Shown here one piece after another: positions 24,611 through 32,513 of a stretch of DNA of 64,000 nt. This DNA comes from Thermohalobaculum sp039026375. GTDB taxonomy: Bacteria; Pseudomonadota; Alphaproteobacteria; Rhodobacterales; Rhodobacteraceae. The notes below the pieces were generated by a model. It saw only the letters and a list, made by a program, of their open reading frames with translations, did no database searches and was not told where the DNA came from. Location: positions 1-64,000 of the forward strand of contig JBCCML010000010.1 of the NCBI GenBank assembly GCA_039026375.1, in the 5' to 3' direction. The position numbers and the translations under genes were made by a program. The stretch's first letter is position 1. Each line of letters begins with the position of its first letter.

Positions 24611-25825
24611 TTGCTCATGCGAAACACCGACATGCATCGCCGTGCCTTTCGGCAAGTGGTCGTCGCGGCTGCGGTGGCCGCGGTCTGCGTTCTGGGAGTC
24701 TCCTTTGCGGGCATGTGGACCTGGGGCACGGTGCAGGTTGTGCGTGCCCTGCCCGAAGGGGCCAGCGTTGCCAACGATGGCTCGGTCTTTTGGGCCGCTG
24801 CGCGCTTGGCTGTCGCGGGCGACTGGTTGGCGCCCTTTGATGCGGAGAGATTGGCCGCCGCCCGGGCACTGGCCCCCGACCAGACCCAGCCGATCATGCT
24901 GTGGTTGTACCCGCCGAGCTATCTGGCGCTGACTGCTCCGTTTGGGGCCCTGGGGTTCTATGCCGCGTGGGCGATTACAGCCGGGCTTTCCCTGGCCGCG
25001 TTGATCGGGGCTTTTGCGGTATTCCGGTCGCTGGGCGCCTGGCAGAGCGGGGCCATCGTGCTGGCGCCGGCGATCGTTGTGTGCCTGGCGCAGGGCCAGA
25101 ACAGCGTCTTCTTCGCGGCGGCGCTGGTGGTCTTCATCGAGACGTGGCGCCGGGAGCGGGTCTGGCTGGCGGCCCTGGCGCTGGTCGTCCTTAGCCTGAA
25201 GCCGCAATTGGGCGTGGCCATCGCGGTCGTGCTGCTGGCCACGGGTGCCTGGGGCGTGATTGGCCGGGCGGTTCTTTGCGTGGCCGTGATGGTCGTGGCG
25301 ACATTGATCTACCCCGGCGGCGCCTATTGGAGCGCGTGGCTCCAGGCGGTGCAGCACGCAGGCGATGTGACATTGGCGTCCGGTCTGGGTCGTTTGCTGA
25401 TCAGCCCTTTGGGCCTGGGGCTTGCTTTTGGTTGGGACCGAACGGCGGCGCTGGCCCTGCAGGCCTTGGTATCGGGTCTGGTGCTGGTGGTCTTGGCCCG
25501 GACGTGGCGGCAGGCGGCGGTGTCGCCCGACGCCAAGGCCGCAGCGCTGAGCTTGGCGATCCTGCTGGTGACGCCCTACGTCGTCTATTACGAGTTGGTC
25601 TTTGCGCTGGTGGCGGCGGTCTATTTGATCGGGGTGCCGGGCGCGGTCGGTAAGAGTCAGGATCAGGGACAGGGTCAAGGTTTCGCCCTGGTCCTTTGGG
25701 TTCTGCCGGTCGCTGCTCACTTTTTGGGGGGTGTCATCGGATACGGCGTCGTGGCGCCGATACTCCTGGTCGTCTTCCTGATGGTTTGCCGGCGTGGCAA
25801 TGCTGTGGCCGGGGCATCTTCCTAG
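24611..25825 (+). CDS. GT87 (DUF2029)-family membrane glycosyltransferase
   Basis: 404-aa polytopic membrane protein with about ten hydrophobic segments. DGSVFWAAARLAVAGDW near the N-terminus followed by MLWLYPPSYLALTAPFGAL, SLKPQLG and LVTPYVVYYELVF are the GT87/DUF2029 signatures, a GT-C fold that uses polyprenyl-phosphate sugars on the outer face of the inner membrane. Start TTG 24611 has GGGGAAGGG at a good distance; ATG 24617 is equally possible. It forms a tandem pair with the next gene. Confidence 0.83.
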   Translation: MLMRNTDMHRRAFRQVVVAAAVAAVCVLGVSFAGMWTWGTVQVVRALPEGASVANDGSVFWAAARLAVAGDWLAPFDAERLAAARALAPDQTQPIMLWLYPPSYLALTAPFGALGFYAAWAITAGLSLAALIGAFAVFRSLGAWQSGAIVLAPAIVVCLAQGQNSVFFAAALVVFIETWRRERVWLAALALVVLSLKPQLGVAIAVVLLATGAWGVIGRAVLCVAVMVVATLIYPGGAYWSAWLQAVQHAGDVTLASGLGRLLISPLGLGLAFGWDRTAALALQALVSGLVLVVLARTWRQAAVSPDAKAAALSLAILLVTPYVVYYELVFALVAAVYLIGVPGAVGKSQDQGQGQGFALVLWVLPVAAHFLGGVIGYGVVAPILLVVFLMVCRRGNAVAGASS

Positions 25826-25905
25826 GCGCGGGCAGACGCGATACCACCGGGCAGACCGTAGCGGGCAAGCAGCCGACCAACGGCGGCGGATAAACCGGGT
25901 GCGCC

Positions 25906-27126
25906 ATGCAGCGAAGCATCATTCGGGCAGTTCTGTGGGCCCTGGCCGCGCTGGCCGGGCTGGCGGTGGTGCTGTTCTACGCGACCTGGATCTGGACCAG
26001 CTTTACCCGGATGGCGGCCCTGCCGCCCGGCACCTCGGCCAACATGGACTTCGCCGCCTTCTGGGCCGCGGCCAAGATTGGCCTGGCGGGCGACTGGGTG
26101 GCCAGCTTTGACCGCGCCGCGTTCGCCGCGGCGATGAACCCCGCACCGGGAACAGACGGCGCGCGGATGCTGTGGCTCTACCCGCCGGGCTTCATGGCGG
26201 TGCTGTTGCCCTTTGGCGCCTTGTCCTTCACCTGGGCCTGGATTGCGTTCGGCGCCCTGTCGATCGGCGTGTTCGCCGCGGCGCTGTTGCCGTTGCGCCA
26301 GGGATTGGGAGGCTGGTTCTGGGCAGCGATGGGCGGGCCAGCGGTGCTGGTCTGCCTGTCACTGGGACAGACAGCGCTGCTGTTTGCGGGCATGACGGTG
26401 CTGGTCATCGAGGCGCTGCGCCATGCGCGGCCTGTTCGTGCTGGCCTGTGGTGCGCCCTGTTGACGCTGAAGCCGCAGCTGGTCCTGGCCATCGGTGTCG
26501 CCCTGCTGGCAGGGCGGCATTGGCGGGCGATTGTCTGGGCCGCGGCAGGCGGCGCCCTGATCGTCGGCCTGACGCTGATCTATCCAGGGCTTGCCTACTG
26601 GCAGGCCCTGGCGGCAGAGTTGCAGCGTGCGGCCGCGCTGATCCCCGGCACAGGCCTGGTGCGGATCATGGTGACGCCCTTTGGCACCGCGCAGGTTCTG
26701 GGTGACGGGGCGCTGGCACATGCAACATATCTGGCGGTGGCGGCGCTGGCCCTGGCGGCGCTGGCCTGGATCTGGGCGCAGCGCGATCTGGCGCACGACT
26801 GGAAGGCGGCGGCTTTGTGCCTGGCGACGCCGCTGGCGACGCCCTATGCGCTATACTACGAGTTGGTGCTGATCCTGGTCGCGGGCGTCTATCTGTGGCG
26901 TGCCGCGGGTCCGCAGGGTCTGGTCTGGCGGCTGTGGGCGGGGCTGTTCTGGGCGCTGCCGGTGATCGGCTACTACCAGTTGCCGGACCCGGGCTTTGCC
27001 TTCGTCAGCCCCGTCCTGGTCGTCGCCCTGGCCCACATCACCATGATGGCATGGCGGGGCGGTACACCCCTAGAAAGCCCAGAAAGCAATGAGGCGGACC
27101 GAAGCCCGCCCCAACCGTCTCCGTGA
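25906..27126 (+). CDS. GT87 (DUF2029)-family membrane glycosyltransferase, tandem paralogue
   Basis: 406-aa polytopic protein collinear with the preceding gene product: MDFAAFWAAAKIGLAGDW, MLWLYPPGFMAVLLPFGAL, TLKPQLVLAIG, LATPYALYYELVLI. It is a clear tandem duplicate that has diverged, since only the signature segments are near-identical. It is predicted to transfer a sugar from a lipid carrier in envelope-glycan synthesis. An 80-bp gap separates the two and both may be on one transcript. It ends 9 bp before the convergent cyclase gene. Confidence 0.83.
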   Translation: MQRSIIRAVLWALAALAGLAVVLFYATWIWTSFTRMAALPPGTSANMDFAAFWAAAKIGLAGDWVASFDRAAFAAAMNPAPGTDGARMLWLYPPGFMAVLLPFGALSFTWAWIAFGALSIGVFAAALLPLRQGLGGWFWAAMGGPAVLVCLSLGQTALLFAGMTVLVIEALRHARPVRAGLWCALLTLKPQLVLAIGVALLAGRHWRAIVWAAAGGALIVGLTLIYPGLAYWQALAAELQRAAALIPGTGLVRIMVTPFGTAQVLGDGALAHATYLAVAALALAALAWIWAQRDLAHDWKAAALCLATPLATPYALYYELVLILVAGVYLWRAAGPQGLVWRLWAGLFWALPVIGYYQLPDPGFAFVSPVLVVALAHITMMAWRGGTPLESPESNEADRSPPQPSP

Positions 27127-27135
27127 AGCTTGATC

Positions 27136-28206
27136 TCAATGAATGGCGATCGGCGCACCCATAGAACCCGTGGCTCCGGCGATTGGCGCCGGTGAGTACA
27201 TGTAGGTGAAGACGTAGACGCCATCGGCGGCGATCTCGCTCAGTTTCATGTTCTCCTGGTTCACGATGCCGTGGCGTGTCTGCAGGTAGGTGTGCACACA
27301 GAAGATACAGGCCGGGTCCTCATCCGGCACCGCATCCACCGGCCAGGTGTCCCCGCCGGTGACGCCCGCCTGGACCTCCTCGGCCACCCAGCGGGCGACC
27401 TCCATCCCGATGCCGGGGGCGCCGTTGTTGTAGACGGCCGGGTTGTCCCAGTGCTGCTCCCAGCCGGTGCGGAAGATCAGCGCGTCACCGGGCGCAAACT
27501 CGAAACCGCCCATGCCCTGAGAGTCGAGCGCCGCGCGCACATGCTCCATCTTGATGACGTCACCGGCGACCATGTCGCCGTTCCAGATGGCGGCGATGTC
27601 GATCAGGATGCCGCGCGCCACGATCGGGTGCAGCTTTTCGGTGCCGAGCTTTTGCAAGCCATAGGCACCGCCGATCTGTGCCCCGGTGAAGCCGTTGTAC
27701 CAGACCATGCCGTTGGCATCGCCGTCATCGCCCACGACCACGCCGATGTGGCCCAGCCCGTCGAACTGCGTGCCGACCTGGCCGACCTCGGTCGCCAGGA
27801 ACTCGTCGTTCCAGGTCACGTTGTTGCCGCCCAGCCCCGTCGGCGAGCCAGTCGGGTTGCCTGGAATGCGCAGCGAGAACTTGCGCGCCCCGAAAAGCGG
27901 CATGTTCGCCGTGTAGGGATGACCCAGCTTGTAGACCTTGCCGTTGCCTTCATTGGCGGCCAAGGCCCGCGCGATCACCTCAGGCTGGGTGTACCAGTTG
28001 GTAGAGCCCGCCTCGTCGCCTTCGCCCCAGATCGGGTGGGGCCACCATTTGGGGCCCAGCGGCGTCTCCATCGGTCCGTCGTCGACCCAGGACTTGCCCT
28101 CGCAGGCCTGCCAGTTATCGGTCGAGCATTCGGCCATGGCGGGCGTTCCTGCCAGGCTGAGCAAGCCCAGCGCCCCTGCCGTCAGCGCAAAGATCGAAGT
28201 TCTCAT
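27136..28206 (-). CDS. secreted cyclase-family (kynurenine-formamidase-like) metallohydrolase
   Basis: 356-aa exported member of the cyclase family (PF04199). The signal peptide covers residues 1-25 (ending TPAMA). The metal-site motif is TQFDGLGH (146-153), the variant of the usual HxGTHxDxPxH in which Gln replaces the first His, as in the long cyclase subfamily. Known relatives hydrolyse N-formylkynurenine, isatin or similar amides. A periplasmic location is unusual for tryptophan catabolism. ATG 28206 is preceded by GGGAGGATTCGTCG. It is divergent from RidA (28402) over a region containing a 20-bp palindrome. Confidence 0.83.
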   Translation of the reverse strand: MRTSIFALTAGALGLLSLAGTPAMAECSTDNWQACEGKSWVDDGPMETPLGPKWWPHPIWGEGDEAGSTNWYTQPEVIARALAANEGNGKVYKLGHPYTANMPLFGARKFSLRIPGNPTGSPTGLGGNNVTWNDEFLATEVGQVGTQFDGLGHIGVVVGDDGDANGMVWYNGFTGAQIGGAYGLQKLGTEKLHPIVARGILIDIAAIWNGDMVAGDVIKMEHVRAALDSQGMGGFEFAPGDALIFRTGWEQHWDNPAVYNNGAPGIGMEVARWVAEEVQAGVTGGDTWPVDAVPDEDPACIFCVHTYLQTRHGIVNQENMKLSEIAADGVYVFTYMYSPAPIAGATGSMGAPIAIH

Positions 28207-28326
28207 CGACGAATCCTCCCATTCCTTGTCCGGCAGTTTTCCCCGCCGTATCGCCAACTACGGTTCCACAATTCCGCGCAGAAATGAAGAGGGGCAAGAT
28301 ATTTTTATCAATTAAAACATATACTT

Positions 28327-28346
28327 AGTTATGTAATAACATAACT
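28327..28346. promoter_or_regulatory. operator-like palindrome in divergent promoter region
   Basis: AGTTATGTAATAACATAACT is a perfect 8-bp inverted repeat with a 4-bp spacer in a strikingly AT-rich stretch (about 28290-28346) between the divergent cyclase and RidA genes. Symmetry, spacing and position suit a dimeric GntR-, MarR- or Crp/Fnr-like regulator. No regulator gene is adjacent. Confidence 0.6.
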
Positions 28347-28401
28347 CTTGCCAGGGTGCGCAGCCACGACATCTCTTCCATGACTAGCAGGAGGAGAGAC
28401 C

Positions 28402-28812
28402 ATGTCCGTCACCTACATCAATCCCGAAAGCCATTTTCCGCCCACCGGCCGCTTCAGCCACGTGGCCGTGGCCCAGCCGGGCAAGCTGGCGTTTATCGCG
28501 GGCCAAGTTGCGCTGGACGGCGCCGGCCAATTGGTTGGCCCGAATGATGCAGGCGCCCAGTTTCCCCAGGTCTTCAAGAACCTGAAGACGATCCTCGACG
28601 GGATCGGGGCCAGTTTCGCGGACGTGGTCGAGCTGACGACGTATCTGGTGGGCGACGACAGCCGACAGCCCTGGCTGGACGCCCGCGATGCCGTCTATCA
28701 GGAACACTTTCCTGATGGCTCCTATCCGCCCAACACGTTGCTGATCATCTCGGGCCTGGTGCAACCGGCTATGAAGGTCGAGATCTCGGCGATTGTCCGC
28801 CTGCCGGACTGA
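28402..28812 (+). CDS. RidA/YjgF-family protein
   Basis: 136-aa RidA-fold protein: HVAVAQPGKLAFIAGQVALD, GAQFPQVFKNLKTILDGIG, FADVVELTTYLV and PPNTLLIISGLVQPAMKVEISAI. It would act on reactive enamine/imine intermediates in the cytoplasm. ATG 28402 follows GGAGGAGAGACC. It probably shares a control region with the divergent secreted cyclase (palindrome at 28327), which suggests a common amine or amide substrate. Confidence 0.88.
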   Translation: MSVTYINPESHFPPTGRFSHVAVAQPGKLAFIAGQVALDGAGQLVGPNDAGAQFPQVFKNLKTILDGIGASFADVVELTTYLVGDDSRQPWLDARDAVYQEHFPDGSYPPNTLLIISGLVQPAMKVEISAIVRLPD

Positions 28813-28814
28813 TC

Positions 28815-28878
28815 TCAGTTTCTCCGGAAGGAAGTTTCTTCTGAGCGAAGTTTCTTATGAGCGGAGTTTCTTCTGAGA
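28815..28878. repeat. four tandem 16-bp repeats
   Basis: GAAGTTTCTTCTGAGC (28831-28846), GAAGTTTCTTATGAGC (28847-28862) and GGAGTTTCTTCTGAGA (28863-28878) are contiguous, and a degenerate unit (28815-28830, 10 of 16 matches) precedes them. Each unit holds the small inverted repeat AAG-TTT-CTT. They start two bases after the RidA stop and lie upstream of the lipoprotein gene at 28994. Confidence 0.8.
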
Positions 28879-28880
28879 AC

Positions 28881-28896
28881 TGTGGGGTATCCCACA
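28881..28896. promoter_or_regulatory. inverted repeat TGTGGG-N4-CCCACA
   Basis: Perfect 6-bp inverted repeat directly after the tandem 16-mers and 98 bp before the lipoprotein start. It could be an operator or a short hairpin. The rest of 28897-28993 shows no further structure. Confidence 0.45.
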
Positions 28897-28993
28897 TCGA
28901 GGATCGCAGCTTGTCGTTAGGGATTCGGTCGTGGCGGCTCGGGGTGGGGCGCCGCGAACGAAATCAAACAGAACGACAGCTTAGGAGATCCTC

Positions 28994-29614
28994 ATGTTTC
29001 ATCACAGCAAATTGATTTTGGCATTGTCCGCCGTCGTGGCCCTGGCCGCTGCCTGCGCCCAGCCGATCGAGACCCGGCCGGTGTCGGCAGAGCTGGCCCC
29101 TCTGGAGTATCGCGCGCCTGTGCTCGGCGACCGGATGGTCTGGCAGGATGGGGACGACCAAATCGTCTGGACGGTCGCGGGCATGTCGGACGGCCTGGTG
29201 ACATCGGCATCCAGCACCGGTTGCCGTTGGACCGGCGCGACCCTGTTGGCGCCCTCGACACGGTGGGAGAATTGCGACCCCTTTAGCGATGGCACACACA
29301 CATATGCCAAGACAGGTGAGATCTTTCCCCTGCAGGTGGGCAACGCGATGTCGTTCGATGCCTCGGGCTCGAACGTTGACGGCGATACCTGGGACAATGT
29401 GCGGACCTGCACGGTTGACGGGACAGCACAGGTCGATGTGCCCGCGGGCACCTTCGATACCTACCGGGTGATCTGTGATGACGGGAACACGCGCCGGACC
29501 TTCTTCTATGCACCAGAGACGGGGACGCCGGTGATGTACGAGCGGTTGCGGCGCAATCAGAACGAGCGCCGTCTCTACAAGCTGGTCAGCTTCACGCCGG
29601 GGGCCGCAGCCTAG
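28994..29614 (+). CDS. hypothetical lipoprotein
   Basis: 206-aa predicted lipoprotein with lipobox LAAAC (Cys about residue 21). The mature part is rich in beta-type sequence (DRMVWQDGDDQIVWTVAGM, TGCRWTGATLL, NVRTCTVDGTAQVDVPAGTFDTYRVICDD) and contains paired cysteines. The phrase VPAGTFDTYRV is also found in many uncharacterised periplasmic proteins. ATG 28994 follows TTAGGAGATCCTC. The gene is preceded by an unusual repeat-rich upstream region. No specific function can be given. Confidence 0.7.
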   Translation: MFHHSKLILALSAVVALAAACAQPIETRPVSAELAPLEYRAPVLGDRMVWQDGDDQIVWTVAGMSDGLVTSASSTGCRWTGATLLAPSTRWENCDPFSDGTHTYAKTGEIFPLQVGNAMSFDASGSNVDGDTWDNVRTCTVDGTAQVDVPAGTFDTYRVICDDGNTRRTFFYAPETGTPVMYERLRRNQNERRLYKLVSFTPGAAA

Positions 29615-29666
29615 CGGGCCTATGGCCGAGGCTTAGGGATCGCACGCAGGGGCCTGAAAGTGGGTA

Positions 29667-29694
29667 TGGCCAGCCCGCGTTCCCGGGCTGGCCA
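29667..29694 (+). terminator. strong hairpin, probable terminator
   Basis: Perfect 11-bp inverted repeat, TGGCCAGCCCG (29667-29677) and CGGGCTGGCCA (29684-29694), with a 6-nt loop, 53 bp after the lipoprotein stop. A second weaker element, CAACGG-N5-CCGTTTTG near 29760, is followed by T residues. Together they probably end the transcript before the acyl-CoA dehydrogenase operon. Confidence 0.65.
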
Positions 29695-29822
29695 CATCGG
29701 GGCGCCTTGCCGAAGACCACGACGATCAGCACGGCGATGAATGGGCGGCCGGTCCGGCAACGGGCTGGCCGTTTTGCTGTCCGGGCCCTATGACTAGCCC
29801 CAAGCGAATTAGGGAGAGTTAA

Positions 29823-31058
29823 ATGGACCTTGGCATGACGGAGCGCGTGCGCCCGCTGGTCGAAAAAGTGCGCGACATGGTCGAGAATGATATCGCGCCG
29901 CTGGACGCGGAATACCACGCCGAGATCGGCAAGACCGGCAACCGGTTCGAGCACACGCCGCGGATGGTCGAGATCCTGAGCGAGTTGAAGGCCAAGGCAA
30001 AGGAACGCGGCCTGTGGAACTTTTGGCTGACGGATTCCGAGAAGGGCTATGGTCTGTCGACAGTCGAGTACGCCTATTTGGCCGAGGAGATGGGCAAGGT
30101 TCGCATCGCGGCCGAGGTCTTCAACTGCTCGGCGCCCGACACGGGCAATATGGAGGTGTTCGAGCGCTACGGCACCGAGAAGATGAAGGAGCAATGGCTG
30201 AAACCGCTGCTGGCGGGCGAGATCCGCTCGGCCTATGCGATGACCGAGCCGGATGTGGCGTCGTCGGATGCCACCAACATCTCGCTACGCGCCGAGCGCG
30301 ATGGCGACCACTGGGTGCTGAACGGCGAGAAGTGGTGGATCAGCGGAGCCGGGGATCCGCGCTGCAAAGTCTACATCACCATGACTCGGACGTCTTTCGA
30401 TGACGCGACGCCCAAGCATTCGCGCCACACGCAATTTGCCATTGATGCGTCGACCCCGGGGATCGAGATCCTGCGGCCCATGCATGTCTTTGGCGAGGAT
30501 GACGCGCCGCACGGCCACATGCAGATCCGGTTCACGGACGTGCGCGTGCCGCACGAGGACATGATCCTGGGCGAGGGGCGCGGCTTTGAAGTGGCACAAG
30601 GGCGGCTTGGCCCGGGCCGCATTCACCACTGCATGCGTGCCGTCGGCTCGGCCGAGCGGGCGCTGGAGATGATGTGCAAGCGCTCGCTGAACCGGACGGC
30701 GTTCGGCAAGCCGCTGCACCAGCTGGGCGCCAACTACGACATCATCGCCAAGGCGCGAATGGACATCGAGCAGTCGCGGCTTCTGTGCCTCAAGGCGGCC
30801 TACATGATGGACACGGTCGGGGTGCGCGAGGCGCAGCCTTGGATCTCGATGACCAAGGTCGTCTCGCCCAATGTGGCGCTGGATGTGATCGACGAGGCGA
30901 TGCAGATGCATGGCGGCGGCGGAATCAGCCAGGACTTTCCGCTGGCGCATATGTGGACGCATACGCGGACGCTGCGTTTCGCCGATGGTCCGGATGCCGT
31001 GCACCGCAGGCAGGTCGCGCGCAAGGAACTGCGCCAGTACACCAACGAGAAGATCTGA
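29823..31058 (+). CDS. ACAD10/11-like acyl-CoA dehydrogenase
   Basis: 411-aa FAD enzyme of the acyl-CoA dehydrogenase family. AMTEPDVASSDATNI and GEKWWISGAGDPRC form the FAD/substrate core, QMHGGGGISQDFPLAHMW is the C-terminal signature, and LRFADGPDAVHRRQVARKEL at the end is typical of the ACAD10/11 branch rather than the fatty-acid enzymes. Relatives (ACAD10/11, LvaC) work on 4-hydroxyacyl-CoAs together with an APH-type kinase, and such a kinase gene is found 1.5 kb downstream. ATG 29823 follows AGGGAGAGTTAA. It is the first gene of the operon and is separated from the next by a stem-loop repeat. Confidence 0.9.
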   Translation: MDLGMTERVRPLVEKVRDMVENDIAPLDAEYHAEIGKTGNRFEHTPRMVEILSELKAKAKERGLWNFWLTDSEKGYGLSTVEYAYLAEEMGKVRIAAEVFNCSAPDTGNMEVFERYGTEKMKEQWLKPLLAGEIRSAYAMTEPDVASSDATNISLRAERDGDHWVLNGEKWWISGAGDPRCKVYITMTRTSFDDATPKHSRHTQFAIDASTPGIEILRPMHVFGEDDAPHGHMQIRFTDVRVPHEDMILGEGRGFEVAQGRLGPGRIHHCMRAVGSAERALEMMCKRSLNRTAFGKPLHQLGANYDIIAKARMDIEQSRLLCLKAAYMMDTVGVREAQPWISMTKVVSPNVALDVIDEAMQMHGGGGISQDFPLAHMWTHTRTLRFADGPDAVHRRQVARKELRQYTNEKI

Positions 31059-31060
31059 GG

Positions 31061-31136
31061 GGGCGCCGCGCGCTCCCCGTCGCGGCCCGCGGCGGCCTGG
31101 ACCCCCAGGCGGCCCACCCACCCGCGCGCGGCGCCC
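31061..31136 (+). repeat. CCCACCC stem-loop repeat, copy 3
   Basis: Perfect 13-bp arms, GGGCGCCGCGCGC (31061-31073) and its complement (31124-31136). TCCCC follows the left arm and CCCACCCACCC (31113-31123) directly precedes the right arm. An inner GCCTGG/CCAGGC stem adds to the fold. It starts two bases after the acyl-CoA dehydrogenase stop and lies in the sense of the operon. Confidence 0.82.
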
Positions 31137-31176
31137 GCACCATCGCAGCGAACGTCAGGAATGGAAGGGATCGCCC

Positions 31177-31836
31177 TTGGGGGAGTTGCTGTTCGTCCGC
31201 CATGGACAGGCGAGCTTTGGCGTGGCTGATTATGACAAGCTGAGCCCGCTCGGCTGGCAGCAGGCGCGCTGGCTGGGTGAAATGCTGGCGCCGCAGGGCG
31301 GCTTTGATCATGTGGTCATGGGCACACACCGCCGCCATCGCGAGACGGCCGAGGCGCTGTTGGCGGCGGGCATGCCCGCACCCGAGCCAGTGATCGATCC
31401 CGGCCTGGACGAGATGGATTACGACCAGCTCTACACCGATGCCGAGGCGGCCGCGATCTTCCCGCATCTGGACCCGATGATGGCCGAAAGCTTTCGCGTC
31501 ACCATGCCCCTGATGCTGGCGGCCTGGGAGGCAGAGGGCTTCGCCACCGCGCACGAGCGCTATGCCGATTTCCGCGCGCGCATCGTCGGCGCGGTCCAGG
31601 CGGCGAGCCAGCCCGGACGCCGCGCGCTGATCGTCAGCTCGGGCGGGCCGAAGGCCGTGACACTGCGCGAGGTGCTGGGCCTGGACAGCGCACGGATGTC
31701 CAGCCTGGTGCTGCAGATCCTGAACTCCAGCGTCACCCGGTTCGACGTGCGCGACGACGGGCTGCACCTGGCCGAGTTCAATGCGGTGCCCCACCTGGCC
31801 GATGCCGACCGGGCGCACGCCCGGACCCATATCTGA
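31177..31836 (+). CDS. histidine-phosphatase-fold protein lacking the second catalytic His
   Basis: 219-aa member of the histidine phosphatase superfamily. The phospho-acceptor motif FVRHGQ (RHGQ 8-11) and the arginine region HRRHRETA are present, but the usual VSHGG is VSSGG (153-157), so S155 stands where the second catalytic histidine should be. Activity may be reduced or altered. It starts at TTG 31177 with AAGGGA seven bases upstream. It is the first of two tandem paralogues between an acyl-CoA dehydrogenase and a small-molecule kinase, suggesting a link to a phosphorylated acyl intermediate. Confidence 0.84.
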   Translation: MGELLFVRHGQASFGVADYDKLSPLGWQQARWLGEMLAPQGGFDHVVMGTHRRHRETAEALLAAGMPAPEPVIDPGLDEMDYDQLYTDAEAAAIFPHLDPMMAESFRVTMPLMLAAWEAEGFATAHERYADFRARIVGAVQAASQPGRRALIVSSGGPKAVTLREVLGLDSARMSSLVLQILNSSVTRFDVRDDGLHLAEFNAVPHLADADRAHARTHI

Positions 31837-31846
31837 GGGCCGCGGC

Positions 31847-32506
31847 ATGGCCTGCGAATTATGGCTGGTGCGCCATGGACAGGCCGCCTTTGGCACGGAC
31901 AACTATGATCGCCTGACGGCGCTGGGCTGGGACCAGGCGCGCTGGCTGGGCGCGCATTTGGCCGAGCAGGGCGCGACCTTCGATGCCATATGCGCCGGTC
32001 GGTTGCGCCGCCAGCAGGAGACGGCGCGGCCGATTGCCGAGGCGCTGGGCCTGACGGTCGAGACGGTCCTGGGCTTTGAGGAATATGACGGCGACGGGCT
32101 GATGCAAGCGGCCGGCCGCCGGGCGCATCAGGGGGACCGGGCGGACCATTTTCGCACCCTGCGCGGCCTGCTGGTGCAGTGGGCCGACGGTGAGACGCCG
32201 CCCGGCGTCGAAACCTGGCAGGCGTTCCAGGATCGCATTGCCCGAGCGCAGGCCACAGCCATCGCCGCCGATACCGCCCAACCGCGCCGGCGGGTGATCG
32301 CCGTCTCCTCCGGTGGGGCCATCGCCGCGGCGGTCGCCCAAGCGCTGGGCCTGCCGCCTGATCAGATGGTCGAGCTGAACCTGCAGGCGCGCAATACCGG
32401 CGTCACGCGGTTGATCTTCGCGCGCCGCGGCGTTTACCTGAACCAGTTCAACGCGGTCCCGCACCTGGACCGCCCCGACCGGCGCCACGCCGAGACCTAC
32501 AGCTGA
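31847..32506 (+). CDS. histidine-phosphatase-fold protein, tandem paralogue
   Basis: 219 aa, the same length as its upstream neighbour and clearly a tandem duplicate (WLVRHGQAAFGTDNYDRL compared with FVRHGQASFGVADYDKL; both end with FNAVPHL-D-DR-HA-T). RHGQ is at 9-12. Here too VSSGG (153-157) replaces VSHGG. The first half keeps RLRRQQETARPI. ATG 31847 lies 11 bp after the previous stop. The repeat of the same substitution in two diverged copies argues that it is functional rather than decay. Confidence 0.84.
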   Translation: MACELWLVRHGQAAFGTDNYDRLTALGWDQARWLGAHLAEQGATFDAICAGRLRRQQETARPIAEALGLTVETVLGFEEYDGDGLMQAAGRRAHQGDRADHFRTLRGLLVQWADGETPPGVETWQAFQDRIARAQATAIAADTAQPRRRVIAVSSGGAIAAAVAQALGLPPDQMVELNLQARNTGVTRLIFARRGVYLNQFNAVPHLDRPDRRHAETYS

Positions 32507-32513
32507 GGGGCCC

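Noticed and set aside
28815..28878. Extension of the RidA coding sequence through the 16-mers
   Set aside because: The stop is clear and the 16-bp period would break the frame; the unit is not coding.
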